From positions 1 to 28,789 of the forward strand of contig DFHU01000068.1 of NCBI GenBank assembly GCA_002373045.1: a DNA stretch of 28,789 nt, given 5' to 3'. The translations under genes were made by a program, and so were the position numbers. The DNA comes from Pseudoselenomonas ruminantium (GTDB lineage: Bacteria; Bacillota; Negativicutes; Selenomonadales; Selenomonadaceae). Positions 1 through 7,540 of the stretch are shown here, one piece after another. The notes under the pieces are model-generated. The model worked only from the letters and a program-made list of their open reading frames with translations, was not told where the DNA came from and ran no database searches. Each line of letters begins with the position of its first letter. Within the stretch, counting starts at the first letter, position 1.

Positions 1-2
1 CT

Positions 3-249
3 GTAGGGAGCGACTGCCTGAACGAAGTGAAGGCCGGCCCCGGTAAGAAAATGCTAAGAAAACACGCTGAAAGAAGCGCCGTTGGCCTGCCCGGCGCAGG
101 TAACTGGACAGCTCGTCTTTACGAGGGGGTCGTTTAGCGGAAAACAGAAAAATTACTCCCCGTTCACCCCGAACAACGCATGGACGGGATACCTTCAGCA
201 CAAACTGCCCGATAAACTGCAATTTATCTTTGTGGATAAAGTAGAATAG
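3..249 (+). pseudogene. 3' remnant of an unidentified coding sequence, possibly frameshifted
   Basis: Two overlapping open stretches read like protein. One frame is open from the window edge to a stop at 134-136. Another is open from 58 to a TAG at 247-249 and ends in a plausible globular C-terminus (NAWTGYLQHKLPDK, then FIFVDKVE). No start codon with an SD serves the second stretch, so it is either the tail of a gene frameshifted around 58-136 or a decayed fragment. I do not recognise the family. The rest of the gap up to the next gene (250-396) shows no terminator; a possible -10 (TACAAT, 365-370) lies 26 bases before the kinase start, with only a poor -35. Confidence 0.3.
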
Positions 250-396
250 CGTTTTTGCATTCTTTTTCTGTGGCATGGTTTCAAATTGAGTTGGAATTCA
301 TGCCCAATTTTGTAACAATGTATCAGAGTTCTGACAATCTACTGCCTGCCTGGACAGAGTTTGATACAATAAGAATCAAGAAGGAGTGTGACGAAA

Positions 397-1272
397 TTGA
401 ATTATCTGGCTTATGATGTGGGCGGCAGTAGTGTGAAGTATGCTTTGGTCGATGCAAGTGGAAATTTGCAGGAAAAGGGAAGCTTTGCGACGCCGGCAAC
501 TTTGGAACAGTTCTATCAGGAAGTTGTGCAGGTACGGCAGCAGCTGAGCAAGGGCAGGGAAATCTGTGGGGCTGGTTTCAGCATGCCGGGAGCGGTCAAT
601 AATCAGACGGGGATTATCGGCGGCAGCAGCGCCTTGGACTACATCCATGAATTCCCCATCCGGCAGGCGTTGTCGGAGCGGCTGGGCATGATGGTCACGA
701 TTGAAAATGATGCCAACTGTGCGGCTTTGGGCGAAGCATGGACAGGCGCTGGTCGTGCGTATCGGAACCTGGCGTATTTCGTGATTGGTACGGGCGTTGG
801 TGGCGCTTTGGTGCATGATGGGAAAATCATCCATGGCCCGCATCAGCATGGTGGTGAATTTGGCTATATGGTCATGAACGATGATTACGATATTCTGAGT
901 GAGGTGGGCTCTACGGGCGGTCTTTGCCGCCAGTTGGCCAAAATCCGTAACGTGCCGGTGGATACCTATGATGGCCGCAAGGTTTTTGCGCTCAAAGAGC
1001 AGGGCGATGCCGATGCAGCCCGCTTGATTGATCAGATGTATGAATATCTGGCTAGGGCTGCCTATATCATCCAGTATACCTTTGATCCCGAAGCCATTCT
1101 CTTTGGCGGTGCCATCAGCTCTCGACCGGACTTCATCCCGACCATAAATGAGCACTTGCAGAAAATCCTCATGAGCGTAGGCGTGGCTCATGTAAAGCCC
1201 AAGCTGCTGCCCTGCCAGCATGGCAATGATGCCAACCTGCTTGGAGCGGTGGCTAATCTGCGTGCTTTTTAA
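397..1272 (+). CDS. ROK-family sugar kinase
   Basis: Cytosolic ATP-dependent sugar kinase of the ROK family (glucokinase, N-acetylhexosamine and beta-glucoside kinases). The N-terminal phosphate-binding loop is DVGGSSVKYALVD. The central part has the sugar-binding and catalytic signature IENDANCAALGEA, then the second phosphate loop GTGVGGAL. The usual ROK zinc motif (GH followed by clustered cysteines) is absent: HGGEFGYM stands where ExGH is normally found. This resembles the zinc-less BglK-like branch, so the substrate cannot be named. I place the start at TTG 397 because AAGGAG at 381-386 lies 10 bases upstream; a GTG at 388 would be one base from it. Length (291 residues) is normal for the family. 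It appears monocistronic. Confidence 0.85.
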   Translation: MNYLAYDVGGSSVKYALVDASGNLQEKGSFATPATLEQFYQEVVQVRQQLSKGREICGAGFSMPGAVNNQTGIIGGSSALDYIHEFPIRQALSERLGMMVTIENDANCAALGEAWTGAGRAYRNLAYFVIGTGVGGALVHDGKIIHGPHQHGGEFGYMVMNDDYDILSEVGSTGGLCRQLAKIRNVPVDTYDGRKVFALKEQGDADAARLIDQMYEYLARAAYIIQYTFDPEAILFGGAISSRPDFIPTINEHLQKILMSVGVAHVKPKLLPCQHGNDANLLGAVANLRAF

Positions 1273-1380
1273 TATTACAAATTATAATTGGAAAAAACTG
1301 TAATGTCGGCAGGATTTTGTTGCTTGATTCGCGAAATAATGTTTGTTCATATTGTTTACAACTACAAGGAGGGTATACGA

Positions 1381-1896
1381 ATGGATTTTATTGAATTGGC
1401 GAAAAAGCGTTATTCCTGCAAGAAATTCCAGCCGGACAAGGCCGTGGAGCAGGAGAAATTGGATAGGATTTTGCTGGCCGGCCAGCTGGCGCCTACCGCT
1501 AAGAACAGCCAGCCGCAGCATGTCTATGTGTTGAAGTCTGAAGCAGCCCTGCAGCTTGTGGACGGGCTGACGCCTTGCCGTTATGGTGCGCCGGTGGTGC
1601 TGGCTGTAACCTATAACAAAACGCAGTGCTTCAATTATCCTGGCGATAAATACGATTCCGGCGCGGAAGATGCCACTATTGTGGCCACGCATATGATGCT
1701 GGCGGCCGCAGAGACGGGCTTGGACAGCTGCTGGCTGAATTATTTTGACCCCGATAAGGCAGCAGAGGCCTTGGAATTGCCTGCAGAGGAAACGCTTGTG
1801 ATGCTTTTGGATGTGGGCTATGGTGCAGAGGGTGTACGTCCCTTGCCGAATCATGAAAAAACAAAACCGATGGAAGAATTGGTATCCTATCGCTAA
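1381..1896 (+). CDS. Nitroreductase-family protein
   Basis: Small FMN-dependent nitroreductase-like oxidoreductase of 171 residues. It opens with the family signature FIELAKKRYSCKKFQ (the usual form is RRSxRxF), which carries FMN phosphate contacts. LLAGQLAPTAKNSQPQHVYV corresponds to the A-P-S-x-x-N-x-Q-P flavin-binding segment. The C-terminal half has the typical helix ATHMMLAAAETGLDSCW and the strand LVMLLDVGYG. The start ATG 1381 follows AAGGAGG (1366-1372) at 8 bases; an in-frame extension to 1288 has no SD and is rejected. Physiological substrate unknown. No clear terminator separates it from the next gene. Confidence 0.85.
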   Translation: MDFIELAKKRYSCKKFQPDKAVEQEKLDRILLAGQLAPTAKNSQPQHVYVLKSEAALQLVDGLTPCRYGAPVVLAVTYNKTQCFNYPGDKYDSGAEDATIVATHMMLAAAETGLDSCWLNYFDPDKAAEALELPAEETLVMLLDVGYGAEGVRPLPNHEKTKPMEELVSYR

Positions 1897-2001
1897 TCTT
1901 CATTTTGTTTTCATAGTCAATCATCATATTTTCATTTAACTTTGTTATACTTTGTCTTGTTCAAAGGTTTGCAAGTTTGCAAGACTGGAGGAAACAAGAT
2001 A

Positions 2002-2691
2002 ATGAATCAGATGAAGAAGATTAGCAAGAACATTACTAGCAATATGATGAACAAAATGCGTCTGCAGCAGGTTAAAGCTTCGCTGTCCAAAATCACTGCC
2101 GTAATGGTGGTGACTATGACGGTGCTCGCGCAGAGCCTGATTGCCGAAGCACAGGAGGCAGAGCCGGATATAACACGGGATATGCGGGCGCTGGAGCAAA
2201 ATGGCGTTTACCTTACCGGCTTAAAACATCGCATCAAGGCTGAGGACAGCCTGATGCAGAAGATTTTGGCCGATGCGGTGAAGGATAATGTGAATCTGGG
2301 ACAGGCCGCTGACGGTATCAGCGATGTTCTGCGCTATACCCTCGTCATCAAGGACGAGGACTACAGCCGCCGAGTGCCGCAGGCGATGAAGAAACTCACG
2401 GACAGCGGGTATGAAGTCCTGAAGTTCCACAATGCCTGGGGCGGTAAATTCTATCAGGGTATCAACGTGCAGCTGTTAAGCCCTACTGGCGTCAAGACGG
2501 AATTGCAGTTCCATACGCCGCAATCCTATGCGATTAAACAGGCATCTCATGGCGTATATGAAATCCGCAGAAATCCCGAATCTACGCCAGAGGAAGTGGC
2601 TGATGCTACGGTCAAGAGCATTGCTTACAACAAGCAGGTAAAAATGCCTGCAGGGGCTAAGGATATTGAATATAGTGGTATAAAGGAATAA
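2002..2691 (+). CDS. Exported RelA/SpoT-like nucleotidyltransferase-fold protein
   Basis: 229 residues: a long basic N-terminus, a hydrophobic segment at about 31-48, and a likely signal-peptidase site near AEAQEA (about 48-53). The rest resembles the (p)ppGpp synthetase domain. R77/K79/S83 (HRIKAEDS) match the RxKxxxS region. D108 in ISDVLRYTLVI matches the catalytic Asp of the D-I-x-G-x-R strand. Y151 (KFYQGINVQL) matches the nucleotide-stacking Tyr. E167 and Q169 in TELQFHT match the catalytic E of ExQxRT. The hydrolase and regulatory domains of long RelA/SpoT are absent. Residue matches are by eye. The start ATG 2002 has GGAGG 10 bases upstream. An exported version is unexpected for a cytosolic alarmone synthetase; a toxin or extracytoplasmic nucleotide enzyme are alternatives. 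Confidence 0.6.
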   Translation: MNQMKKISKNITSNMMNKMRLQQVKASLSKITAVMVVTMTVLAQSLIAEAQEAEPDITRDMRALEQNGVYLTGLKHRIKAEDSLMQKILADAVKDNVNLGQAADGISDVLRYTLVIKDEDYSRRVPQAMKKLTDSGYEVLKFHNAWGGKFYQGINVQLLSPTGVKTELQFHTPQSYAIKQASHGVYEIRRNPESTPEEVADATVKSIAYNKQVKMPAGAKDIEYSGIKE

Positions 2692-2699
2692 TGTTGGAT

Positions 2700-2728
2700 A
2701 AGGACTGGTGTTGAGCTGGTCCTTTTTT
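2700..2728 (+). terminator. Intrinsic terminator of the RelA/SpoT-like gene
   Basis: AAGGACTGG (2700-2708) pairs with CTGGTCCTT (2716-2724), nine pairs including two G-U, around a 7-base loop, and is followed by a T run to 2728. It lies 8 bases after the stop codon. Confidence 0.75.
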
Positions 2729-2730
2729 GT

Positions 2731-2759
2731 TTGGTTATTTTTTGTGTTTGCGATATAAT
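2731..2759 (+). promoter_or_regulatory. Sigma-A type promoter for the hsdS-like gene
   Basis: TTGGTT (2731-2736), a 17-base spacer, and a perfect TATAAT (2754-2759). It starts directly after the preceding terminator and lies 34 bases before the ATG at 2794, so the restriction gene is its own transcription unit. Confidence 0.65.
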
Positions 2760-2793
2760 TAAGGAAATAGTTTGCGAAGGCGTTGGAGGCACA

Positions 2794-4615
2794 ATGATAA
2801 CAGTAAAAAATTTTGCGGCTGTACTAAAATATATGCAGTTTATTGAACGTGATGGTTTTTATGAAAAATATTTTCCGAATTATGATGATTCTCTTAAAGT
2901 GGATTGCAAGGACATTTTGACGGCGTATTTGGAAAAAATACAGGTTGACCGGCAGATTTACGGCGAATTTGTGACACGTCAGCGTAATTTCAACGCCTGG
3001 GATGACGTTCCGTATATAGATGCTTATACCAAAGCATTCTTATCATCGGCAGAATATAGTACCAAGGTTAAGCAAAAGGGCTATCAGGCCAAGAGCGAGG
3101 AGGAAAAGCTGGAATGGTGCAATGTCAGCTTTTATGAATTTGCCATTGCGAAAGAGGCGGAAAAACTCTTGTATTATTCGCTGGCCTATGGTCAGACTGC
3201 TCTTATCGTTACTGCCCCAAATGACAATAAGGGGCAGGAAAAGTTCTTGGGCTACGGCTGGAGCAATCGCAAGGGTCAGGAAGGTATACAAATCAAAAAA
3301 CAAGGTGGGCTTTTGTATAATCCGCAGGACAGACAGGCAACGGACACCTTGGCGGCTCTGGTGCGAGCTTCCTTTGGCGTGGAAGAAGAACTGACAGGCG
3401 ATTTAGGGGAATACTATCATTATATGCCCGTAACGGATATGCTGGATTTTAGCGGTGTGAATTTCAACAAGGCGATAAAGACCAACAAAGTACGTCATCA
3501 GGTGGTAAAAGAAGGCATGACTGCTTATAAGCTGGATGGCCGGGAATTTTCCGTCAGCATCGGCAACCGTGTGGTGGCGGCAGAGATTGAGGAAGATGGG
3601 GAGTACCCTGTATATAGTGCTAATGTCTTTGAGGAATTTGGCCGCATTAATAAGCAAAACTTAACCGATTTCAGCAAGCCCTCGGTTATTTGGGGCATTG
3701 ATGGAGATTGGATGGTCAACTATCTGCCGGAAAATTATCCGTTCTACCCCACTGACCATTGCGGTGTAATCCGGGTGAATACGGATAAAATATTGCCGAA
3801 ATATTTAGCTTTGGCCTTGCAGGTTGAGGGGGAGTATGAAAGATTCTCGCGTAGTAACCGGGCATCCACGGCAAGAATTAAGAACTTGACCGTACAAATC
3901 CCTAGCGTGGATGTGCAGAGAAAAGTGGTAAAGGAAATCGAAGCCGTTGATTCGCAGGTGACGAAGCTGGAGCAGGAGATAAGGCAATATGATGAGGATA
4001 TAAAAGCACGGTTTATTGAGATGTTTGGCAATGATAAGTTTCCAATAGTTCATATAGAAGATGTGTGCTCTAATATTGTGGATTGTCCGCATACAACCCC
4101 TAAATATCAAGGTGAGCTTTTATATCCAGCAATAAGGACTACTGAAATCAAAGCAGGTTTCAATAGATTGGTCAACAATGAAATATGTTGCTAAAGACGA
4201 ATATGATAATCGGATAAGCCGACTCAAACCTATTGCTGGTGATATAGTTTACGGGCGTGAGGGAACTTATGGTAATGCTGCAATATTGCCAGATGGCTAT
4301 GATTTCTGCTTGGGGCAGCGTGTTATGTTGTTTAGAGCTGATTCTAAGAAATGTCTTCCAAGGTATTTGCTGCAAGCGCTAATTTCTGATGACGTAAAAC
4401 GTCAAGCGGATAGTAAAAGCATGGGTGCCACTGTTGCGCATGTTAATGTGGCAGATGCGAAGCGATTTCTTATTGCTTTGCCGCCTATCAACCTTCAAAA
4501 ACAATTTGCTGACTTCGTAGCCATTGCCGACAAATCGAAAAATACTGCTCAATCACAGATTTCCAAGCTAAATCAGGAAAAGGAAGCCGCAATTCAAAAA
4601 TATTTTAAGTCCTAA
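2794..4615 (+). pseudogene. hsdS: Type I restriction specificity subunit (HsdS-like), frameshifted, with an N-terminal HsdM C-terminal remnant
   Basis: Residues 1 to about 230 resemble the C-terminal tail of type I N6-adenine methylases (FLGYGWSNRKGQEGIQ is typical of that tail); the catalytic methylase domain is absent. Then follow an HsdS target-recognition domain, the conserved helical spacer (QIPSVDVQRKVVKEIEAVDS to about KARFIEMFGN) and the start of a second recognition domain (YPAIRTTEIKAGF). The frame then ends at 4192-4194. Reading resumes one frame over with DWSTMKYVAKDEYDNRISR, then REGTYGNAA and a second helix, ending at 4615. Removing one A at 4162-4163 restores a smooth AGF-IDWSTMKY reading, so one inserted base (or a sequencing error) broke it. 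Start ATG 2794 has GGAGG 4 bases upstream. No hsdR or full hsdM is in the window. Confidence 0.8.
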
Positions 4616-4634
4616 AGTCATAGTTGTATTTCCA

Positions 4635-4663
4635 TTGTTTCCTGCTGTATGATGGATTATAAT
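4635..4663 (+). promoter_or_regulatory. Promoter for the DUF4160/DUF2442 pair
   Basis: TTGTTT (4635-4640), a 17-base spacer, and TATAAT (4658-4663), 35 bases before the ATG at 4699 and downstream of the broken hsdS. The pair can therefore be transcribed independently. Confidence 0.6.
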
Positions 4664-4698
4664 ATTGATAGAGAGAAAAACGGCTGGGAGGTGTGAAA

Positions 4699-4965
4699 AT
4701 GCCCATCATATCAATGTTCTATGGTATCAAGGTATATATCTATGATGAAAGAGATGGTAAACACAATAAGCCGCACTTACATGCCTATTACGCAGATGAT
4801 GAGATAGTGCTGGACTTAGAGGGAAATGTGATGGAGGGCAGTTTGCCACGCAAAAAGCAGGCTTTACTGATTGCTTGGACGATGCTTCATGAGGAAGAAT
4901 TGAAGGCTAATTATGATTTGATGTTGGATGGACAGCTTCCTTTCCGCATTGAGCCGTTGAAATAA
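4699..4965 (+). CDS. DUF4160 domain protein
   Basis: 88-residue protein of the DUF4160 family, recognised from its opening PIISMFYGIKVYIY and the histidine-rich core HNKPHLHAYYADDE, which recurs across the family, followed by LPRKKQALLIAW. The molecular function is not established. It overlaps the next gene region by gene order typical of the DUF4160-DUF2442 pairs seen in many bacteria; these are often suspected to be toxin-antitoxin-like modules, which is inference. The start is ATG 4699, not the in-frame GTG at 4693, because GGGAGG (4686-4691) is 7 bases before the ATG and only 1 before the GTG. Confidence 0.8.
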   Translation: MPIISMFYGIKVYIYDERDGKHNKPHLHAYYADDEIVLDLEGNVMEGSLPRKKQALLIAWTMLHEEELKANYDLMLDGQLPFRIEPLK

Positions 4966-4979
4966 TGGGGGTGTGCAGT

Positions 4980-5213
4980 ATGATTAAACCTGTATCTGTA
5001 AAACCATTAGAAAACTATATGCTTGATGTAGTATTTTCCACGGGGGAACGTAAGCTTTTTGATGTTAAGCCGTATTTTTCCAAGAAATTTTATGAACCAT
5101 TACAAGACAAGCAAGCATTCCAACAGGTTTATATTGGTGATTTTACCGTGGAGTGGGCTAATGGGCGGGACATTGCTCCGCATGAGCTATACGATAATGC
5201 CATATCCCGTTAA
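4980..5213 (+). CDS. DUF2442 domain protein
   Basis: 77-residue protein of the DUF2442 family: an N-terminal VKPLENYMLDVVFSTGERK strand pair, then FDVKPYF, and near the C-terminus VEWANGRDIAPHELY, the family hallmark (W-x-N-G-x-D-x-x-P-x-x-L-Y). It is the likely partner of the DUF4160 protein encoded immediately upstream. An in-frame ATG at 4965 overlaps the upstream stop but has no SD; ATG 4980 has GGGGGTG (4967-4973) 6 bases upstream, so I prefer it. No DNA-binding domain is visible. Function unknown. Confidence 0.8.
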   Translation: MIKPVSVKPLENYMLDVVFSTGERKLFDVKPYFSKKFYEPLQDKQAFQQVYIGDFTVEWANGRDIAPHELYDNAISR

Positions 5214-5222
5214 ATGGTTCAT

Positions 5223-5268
5223 AAAAAGAAAGCTGACGGGTCAATTTTGACCTGTCAGCTTTCTTTTT
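5223..5268. terminator. Bidirectional terminator between convergent units
   Basis: A 21-base arm (5223-5243) pairs with 5248-5268 around a 4-base loop (ATTT), with A runs on one side and T runs on the other, so it works on both strands. It ends the DUF2442 transcript on the plus strand and overlaps the stop codon (5267-5269) of glnB on the minus strand. Confidence 0.9.
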
Positions 5269-5647
5269 ATGCGCTGATATGTTCTTTTTTCTCCCCCGGA
5301 ATATCCCTTATTGCCTCGTCACCGTGCTGGCCGGTGCGGATACGGACGGCATCCTTTAGCTCAGTGACGAAAATCTTGCCGTCACCGAATTTGCCGGTGC
5401 GCAGGACGCTTTCACAGGTAGAGAGTACCGTGGGCACGGGGATTTCGGAAACCACGGTTTCTACTTTTATCTTGGGCACGAGTTTTACATCGTATTTCTT
5501 GCCGCGGTAAATTTCCTGATGGCCTTTGGACAGGCCGCAGCCGAAGACCTGACTTACGGTAATGCCCATGACGCCGATGCGGTTGAGGGCGCGCAAGAGG
5601 TCATCGAGTTTCGTGGAACGGGTGATGATTTCGATTTTGGTCAACAT
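5267..5647 (-). CDS. glnB: PII nitrogen regulatory protein (GlnB/GlnK type)
   Basis: Trimeric PII signal protein that senses 2-oxoglutarate and ATP/ADP and typically plugs the Amt channel when nitrogen is plentiful. The T-loop is clear: GCGLSKGHQEIYRGKKY, with the Tyr corresponding to Tyr51, the uridylylation site in proteobacteria. The B-loop region (VLRTGKFGDGKIFV) and the C-loop RIRTG are present. At 126 residues it is longer than the usual 112, with a C-terminal extension rich in charged residues. The start at 5647 puts the SD (AAAGG) 9 bases upstream; an ATG at 5656 overlaps the amt stop as ATGA but abuts the SD. Cotranscribed with amt. Confidence 0.92.
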   Translation of the reverse strand: MLTKIEIITRSTKLDDLLRALNRIGVMGITVSQVFGCGLSKGHQEIYRGKKYDVKLVPKIKVETVVSEIPVPTVLSTCESVLRTGKFGDGKIFVTELKDAVRIRTGQHGDEAIRDIPGEKKEHISA

Positions 5648-5652
5648 GGCAA

Positions 5653-6969
5653 TCATCCTTTCTCAGCCATATTCATCTGCATGACGGTATTGGCCAGCAT
5701 TTCGCTGGAAGTTTCAAAGGAGCCTAAGAGCGGGCTGGAGGTCAGCACACCGCGGGTATAGCCGCGCTCGCCGTGTTCGATGATGTCGAGCCCCGTGAGT
5801 TCTTCGGCTTCGTCGGCGCGGGTTTCCATAAAGCTGTGTACCAGCTGGTAGAGGACAAAGGAACCGCCGATAGCCAGCGCATAAGCCACGACAATGGAAA
5901 TGAGCTGTGCGGTGAAGAGGTGCGTGTCGCCATAGAACAGGCCGTTAGCGCCAGCTGGATTGACTTCCGTGGTGGCCCAAAGCCCCGTGGCAATCGCGCC
6001 CCAGGTGCCGCCAATGCCATGCACGCCGAAAGCGTCAAGGGAATCATCATAGCCGAGTTTTTCCTTGAGAACGGCTACGGCAAAGTAGCAGATTACGCCG
6101 CCGATCAGACCGATGAGCACAGCGGGCATGGGCGTTACGAACCCTGCGGCAGGAGTGATGGCCACAAGACCAGCCACACAGCCGGATACTGCACCTAAAA
6201 TGGTGGGTTTGCCATTGAACTTCCATTCCACGAGTACCCAGGAAACGGCGGCGGCAGCAGCTGCCGCCTGACTTACGATAAAGGCATTGGCAGCAAGGGC
6301 GTTGGCGCCCAAGGCACTGCCCGCATTAAAACCGAACCAGCCAAACCAAAGAAGCGTGGCACCTAAGACCGTCATGGGCAGATTATGCGGCAGCATGGCC
6401 GTATGCTGATAGCCATGACGCTTGCCCAAGAGCAGACAGATGGTCAGCCCTGAGACGCCGGAGAGGATATGGATAACAAGACCGCCGGCAAAGTCGAGGG
6501 CACCGAATTCGGCGAGGAAGCCGCCGCCCCATACCCAATGGGCCATGGGATTGTAGATGAAGATGGCCCACAAGAGGATAAATACGGTAAATGCGGCAAA
6601 TTTCATGCGTTCAGCAAACGCACCGGTGATGAGCGCCGGCGTCAGCGCGGCAAACATGCACTGGAAAGCGACAAACGCCAGTTCGGGGATGGTACTGCCC
6701 TCCAGAACTTTTAACCCAATGCCTGTCAGACCGATTTTGTCGAGACTGCCGATAAAGCCGTTTACATCCGGGCCAAAGGCCATCGTGTAGCCGATAAGGA
6801 TAAATTCAACCGAGATAAGCGCGAGGACAAAGAAACTCTGCATAATGGTGGTGAGTACATTCTTGCTCCGCACCATGCCGCCATAGAAGAAGGCAAGACC
6901 AGGTGTCATGATAAAGACCAAAGCGGCGCTGATGAGTACCCATGCGGTATCGCCAGTATCAATCATCAT
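5653..6969 (-). CDS. amt: Ammonium transporter (Amt/MEP/Rh family)
   Basis: 438-residue inner-membrane ammonium channel with 11 predicted membrane segments. It shows the family landmarks DTAWVLISAALVFIMTPGLAFFYGG, MFAALTPALITGAFAERM and HTAMLPHNLPMTVLGA. Both pore histidines are visible: GGLVIHILSGVSGL (His168-like) and DAFGVHGIGGTWGA (His318-like). It lacks an obvious cleavable signal, and the N-terminus fits the shorter Firmicute form. The start ATG 6969 has AAAGGA 6 bases upstream; the reading frame continues upstream to 7044, but that part is the structured leader. glnB follows with near-zero spacing, the standard amt-PII arrangement. Confidence 0.95.
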   Translation of the reverse strand: MMIDTGDTAWVLISAALVFIMTPGLAFFYGGMVRSKNVLTTIMQSFFVLALISVEFILIGYTMAFGPDVNGFIGSLDKIGLTGIGLKVLEGSTIPELAFVAFQCMFAALTPALITGAFAERMKFAAFTVFILLWAIFIYNPMAHWVWGGGFLAEFGALDFAGGLVIHILSGVSGLTICLLLGKRHGYQHTAMLPHNLPMTVLGATLLWFGWFGFNAGSALGANALAANAFIVSQAAAAAAAVSWVLVEWKFNGKPTILGAVSGCVAGLVAITPAAGFVTPMPAVLIGLIGGVICYFAVAVLKEKLGYDDSLDAFGVHGIGGTWGAIATGLWATTEVNPAGANGLFYGDTHLFTAQLISIVVAYALAIGGSFVLYQLVHSFMETRADEAEELTGLDIIEHGERGYTRGVLTSSPLLGSFETSSEMLANTVMQMNMAEKG

Positions 6970-7004
6970 AATCAATCCTTTCCCTAACAACAAGAATAAG
7001 TCCT

Positions 7005-7132
7005 GCAAACAGGAAAGGCGCCCATAGCGCAGAATCTCCTGCACTACGGACGCCTTTGTCCAAAACGCTATGAACGCACAAATCCCCCATCACCCGGTAC
7101 CTGGTGATGGGGGACAACGTTGTCCTGTTTGC
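7005..7132 (-). ncRNA. Structured 5' leader of the amt-glnB mRNA (candidate cis-regulatory RNA)
   Basis: On the minus strand the RNA from about 7136 shows four elements. P1: GCAAACAGG (7132-7124) is exactly complementary to CCTGTTTGC (7013-7005), closing the whole element. P2: a 12-bp stem, 7114-7103 with 7094-7083, and an 8-base loop. P3: a 19-bp stem with a few G-U pairs, 7057-7039 with 7032-7014, and a 6-base loop. A perfect 14-base palindrome (GGACAACGTTGTCC, 7112-7125) overlaps P1 and P2 and would compete with them. The 3' half of P1 can instead form a local TCCTG/CAGGA hairpin (7001-7014). There is no T run after P3, so if it regulates, control of translation is more likely than termination. 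I could not match it to a known riboswitch class. Confidence 0.55.
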
Positions 7133-7142
7133 TTATGAGGTC

Positions 7143-7171
7143 ATTATAGCCATGGAGAACATTGTTGTCAA
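7143..7171 (-). promoter_or_regulatory. Consensus promoter of amt-glnB
   Basis: On the minus strand, TTGACA (7171-7166), exactly 17 bases, then TATAAT (7148-7143): both hexamers are perfect. Transcription would begin near 7136, right at the start of the structured leader. Such a strong promoter suggests that control is exerted downstream of initiation or by a repressor. Confidence 0.85.
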
Positions 7172-7325
7172 GACGTTTGATGTGTGTATACAAAATATTC
7201 TTTAACAGGGGGCTATGAGTTCTGTCCACTAAAGATTATATAAAATTTAAATATAAATTAAGAAGGGATTAAAAAGAATGTCTTTTTCGTAAATAAGAGG
7301 ACTTAAAGCCTATTGAAACCACGAT

Positions 7326-7354
7326 TTGATTAATTTATAATATCATCCTATAAA
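7326..7354 (+). promoter_or_regulatory. Possible upstream promoter of the exopolysaccharide operon
   Basis: TTGATT (7326-7331), a 17-base spacer and TATAAA (7349-7354). It would give a leader of about 240 bases. The DNA is very AT-rich, so a chance match is possible. Confidence 0.4.
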
Positions 7355-7507
7355 ATATCTTTAATGAAACTTTATCTGATGATGGAGGCAGGAAAAAATC
7401 ACATGGCATAGAGAAATACCGATATATGGAGCGAAAAACGGTGATTTATGTGGATGGTGCTTCGATTTTTACATAGAAATCGATATAAAGATAAAATTGA
7501 GAAGATT

Positions 7508-7540
7508 TATAGTTTTACATTAGCCTGATGTAAAACTATA
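7508..7540. promoter_or_regulatory. 13-bp inverted repeat, candidate operator
   Basis: TATAGTTTTACAT (7508-7520) is the exact reverse complement of 7528-7540, separated by 7 bases. It covers the -35 box, the spacer and most of the -10 box of the promoter at 7514-7542. A dimeric regulator bound here would control entry into the seven-gene operon; the regulator is not in the window. Confidence 0.6.

Noticed and set aside
4155..4200. Phase variation or programmed frameshifting in hsdS
   Set aside because: The break is at a two-base AA, not a homopolymer, repeat tract or slippery heptamer, and no inverted repeats flank the recognition domains.
6970..7044. N-terminal extension of Amt to 7044
   Set aside because: The extra codons fall in the P3/P1 helices of the leader, and the SD AAAGGA sits 6 bases before ATG 6969.
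7005..7132. Glutamine (glnA) riboswitch or ANTAR double-hairpin target
   Set aside because: CGTTCAT occurs between the stems, but the rest of the glutamine-riboswitch core is not visible. The hairpin loops lack the A-x-x-G-x-x hexaloop of ANTAR sites, and no T run follows.
7326..7483. CRISPR or short tandem repeats in the AT-rich intergenic region
   Set aside because: Only short shared words (TTTACAT) occur; there is no regular repeat-spacer spacing.
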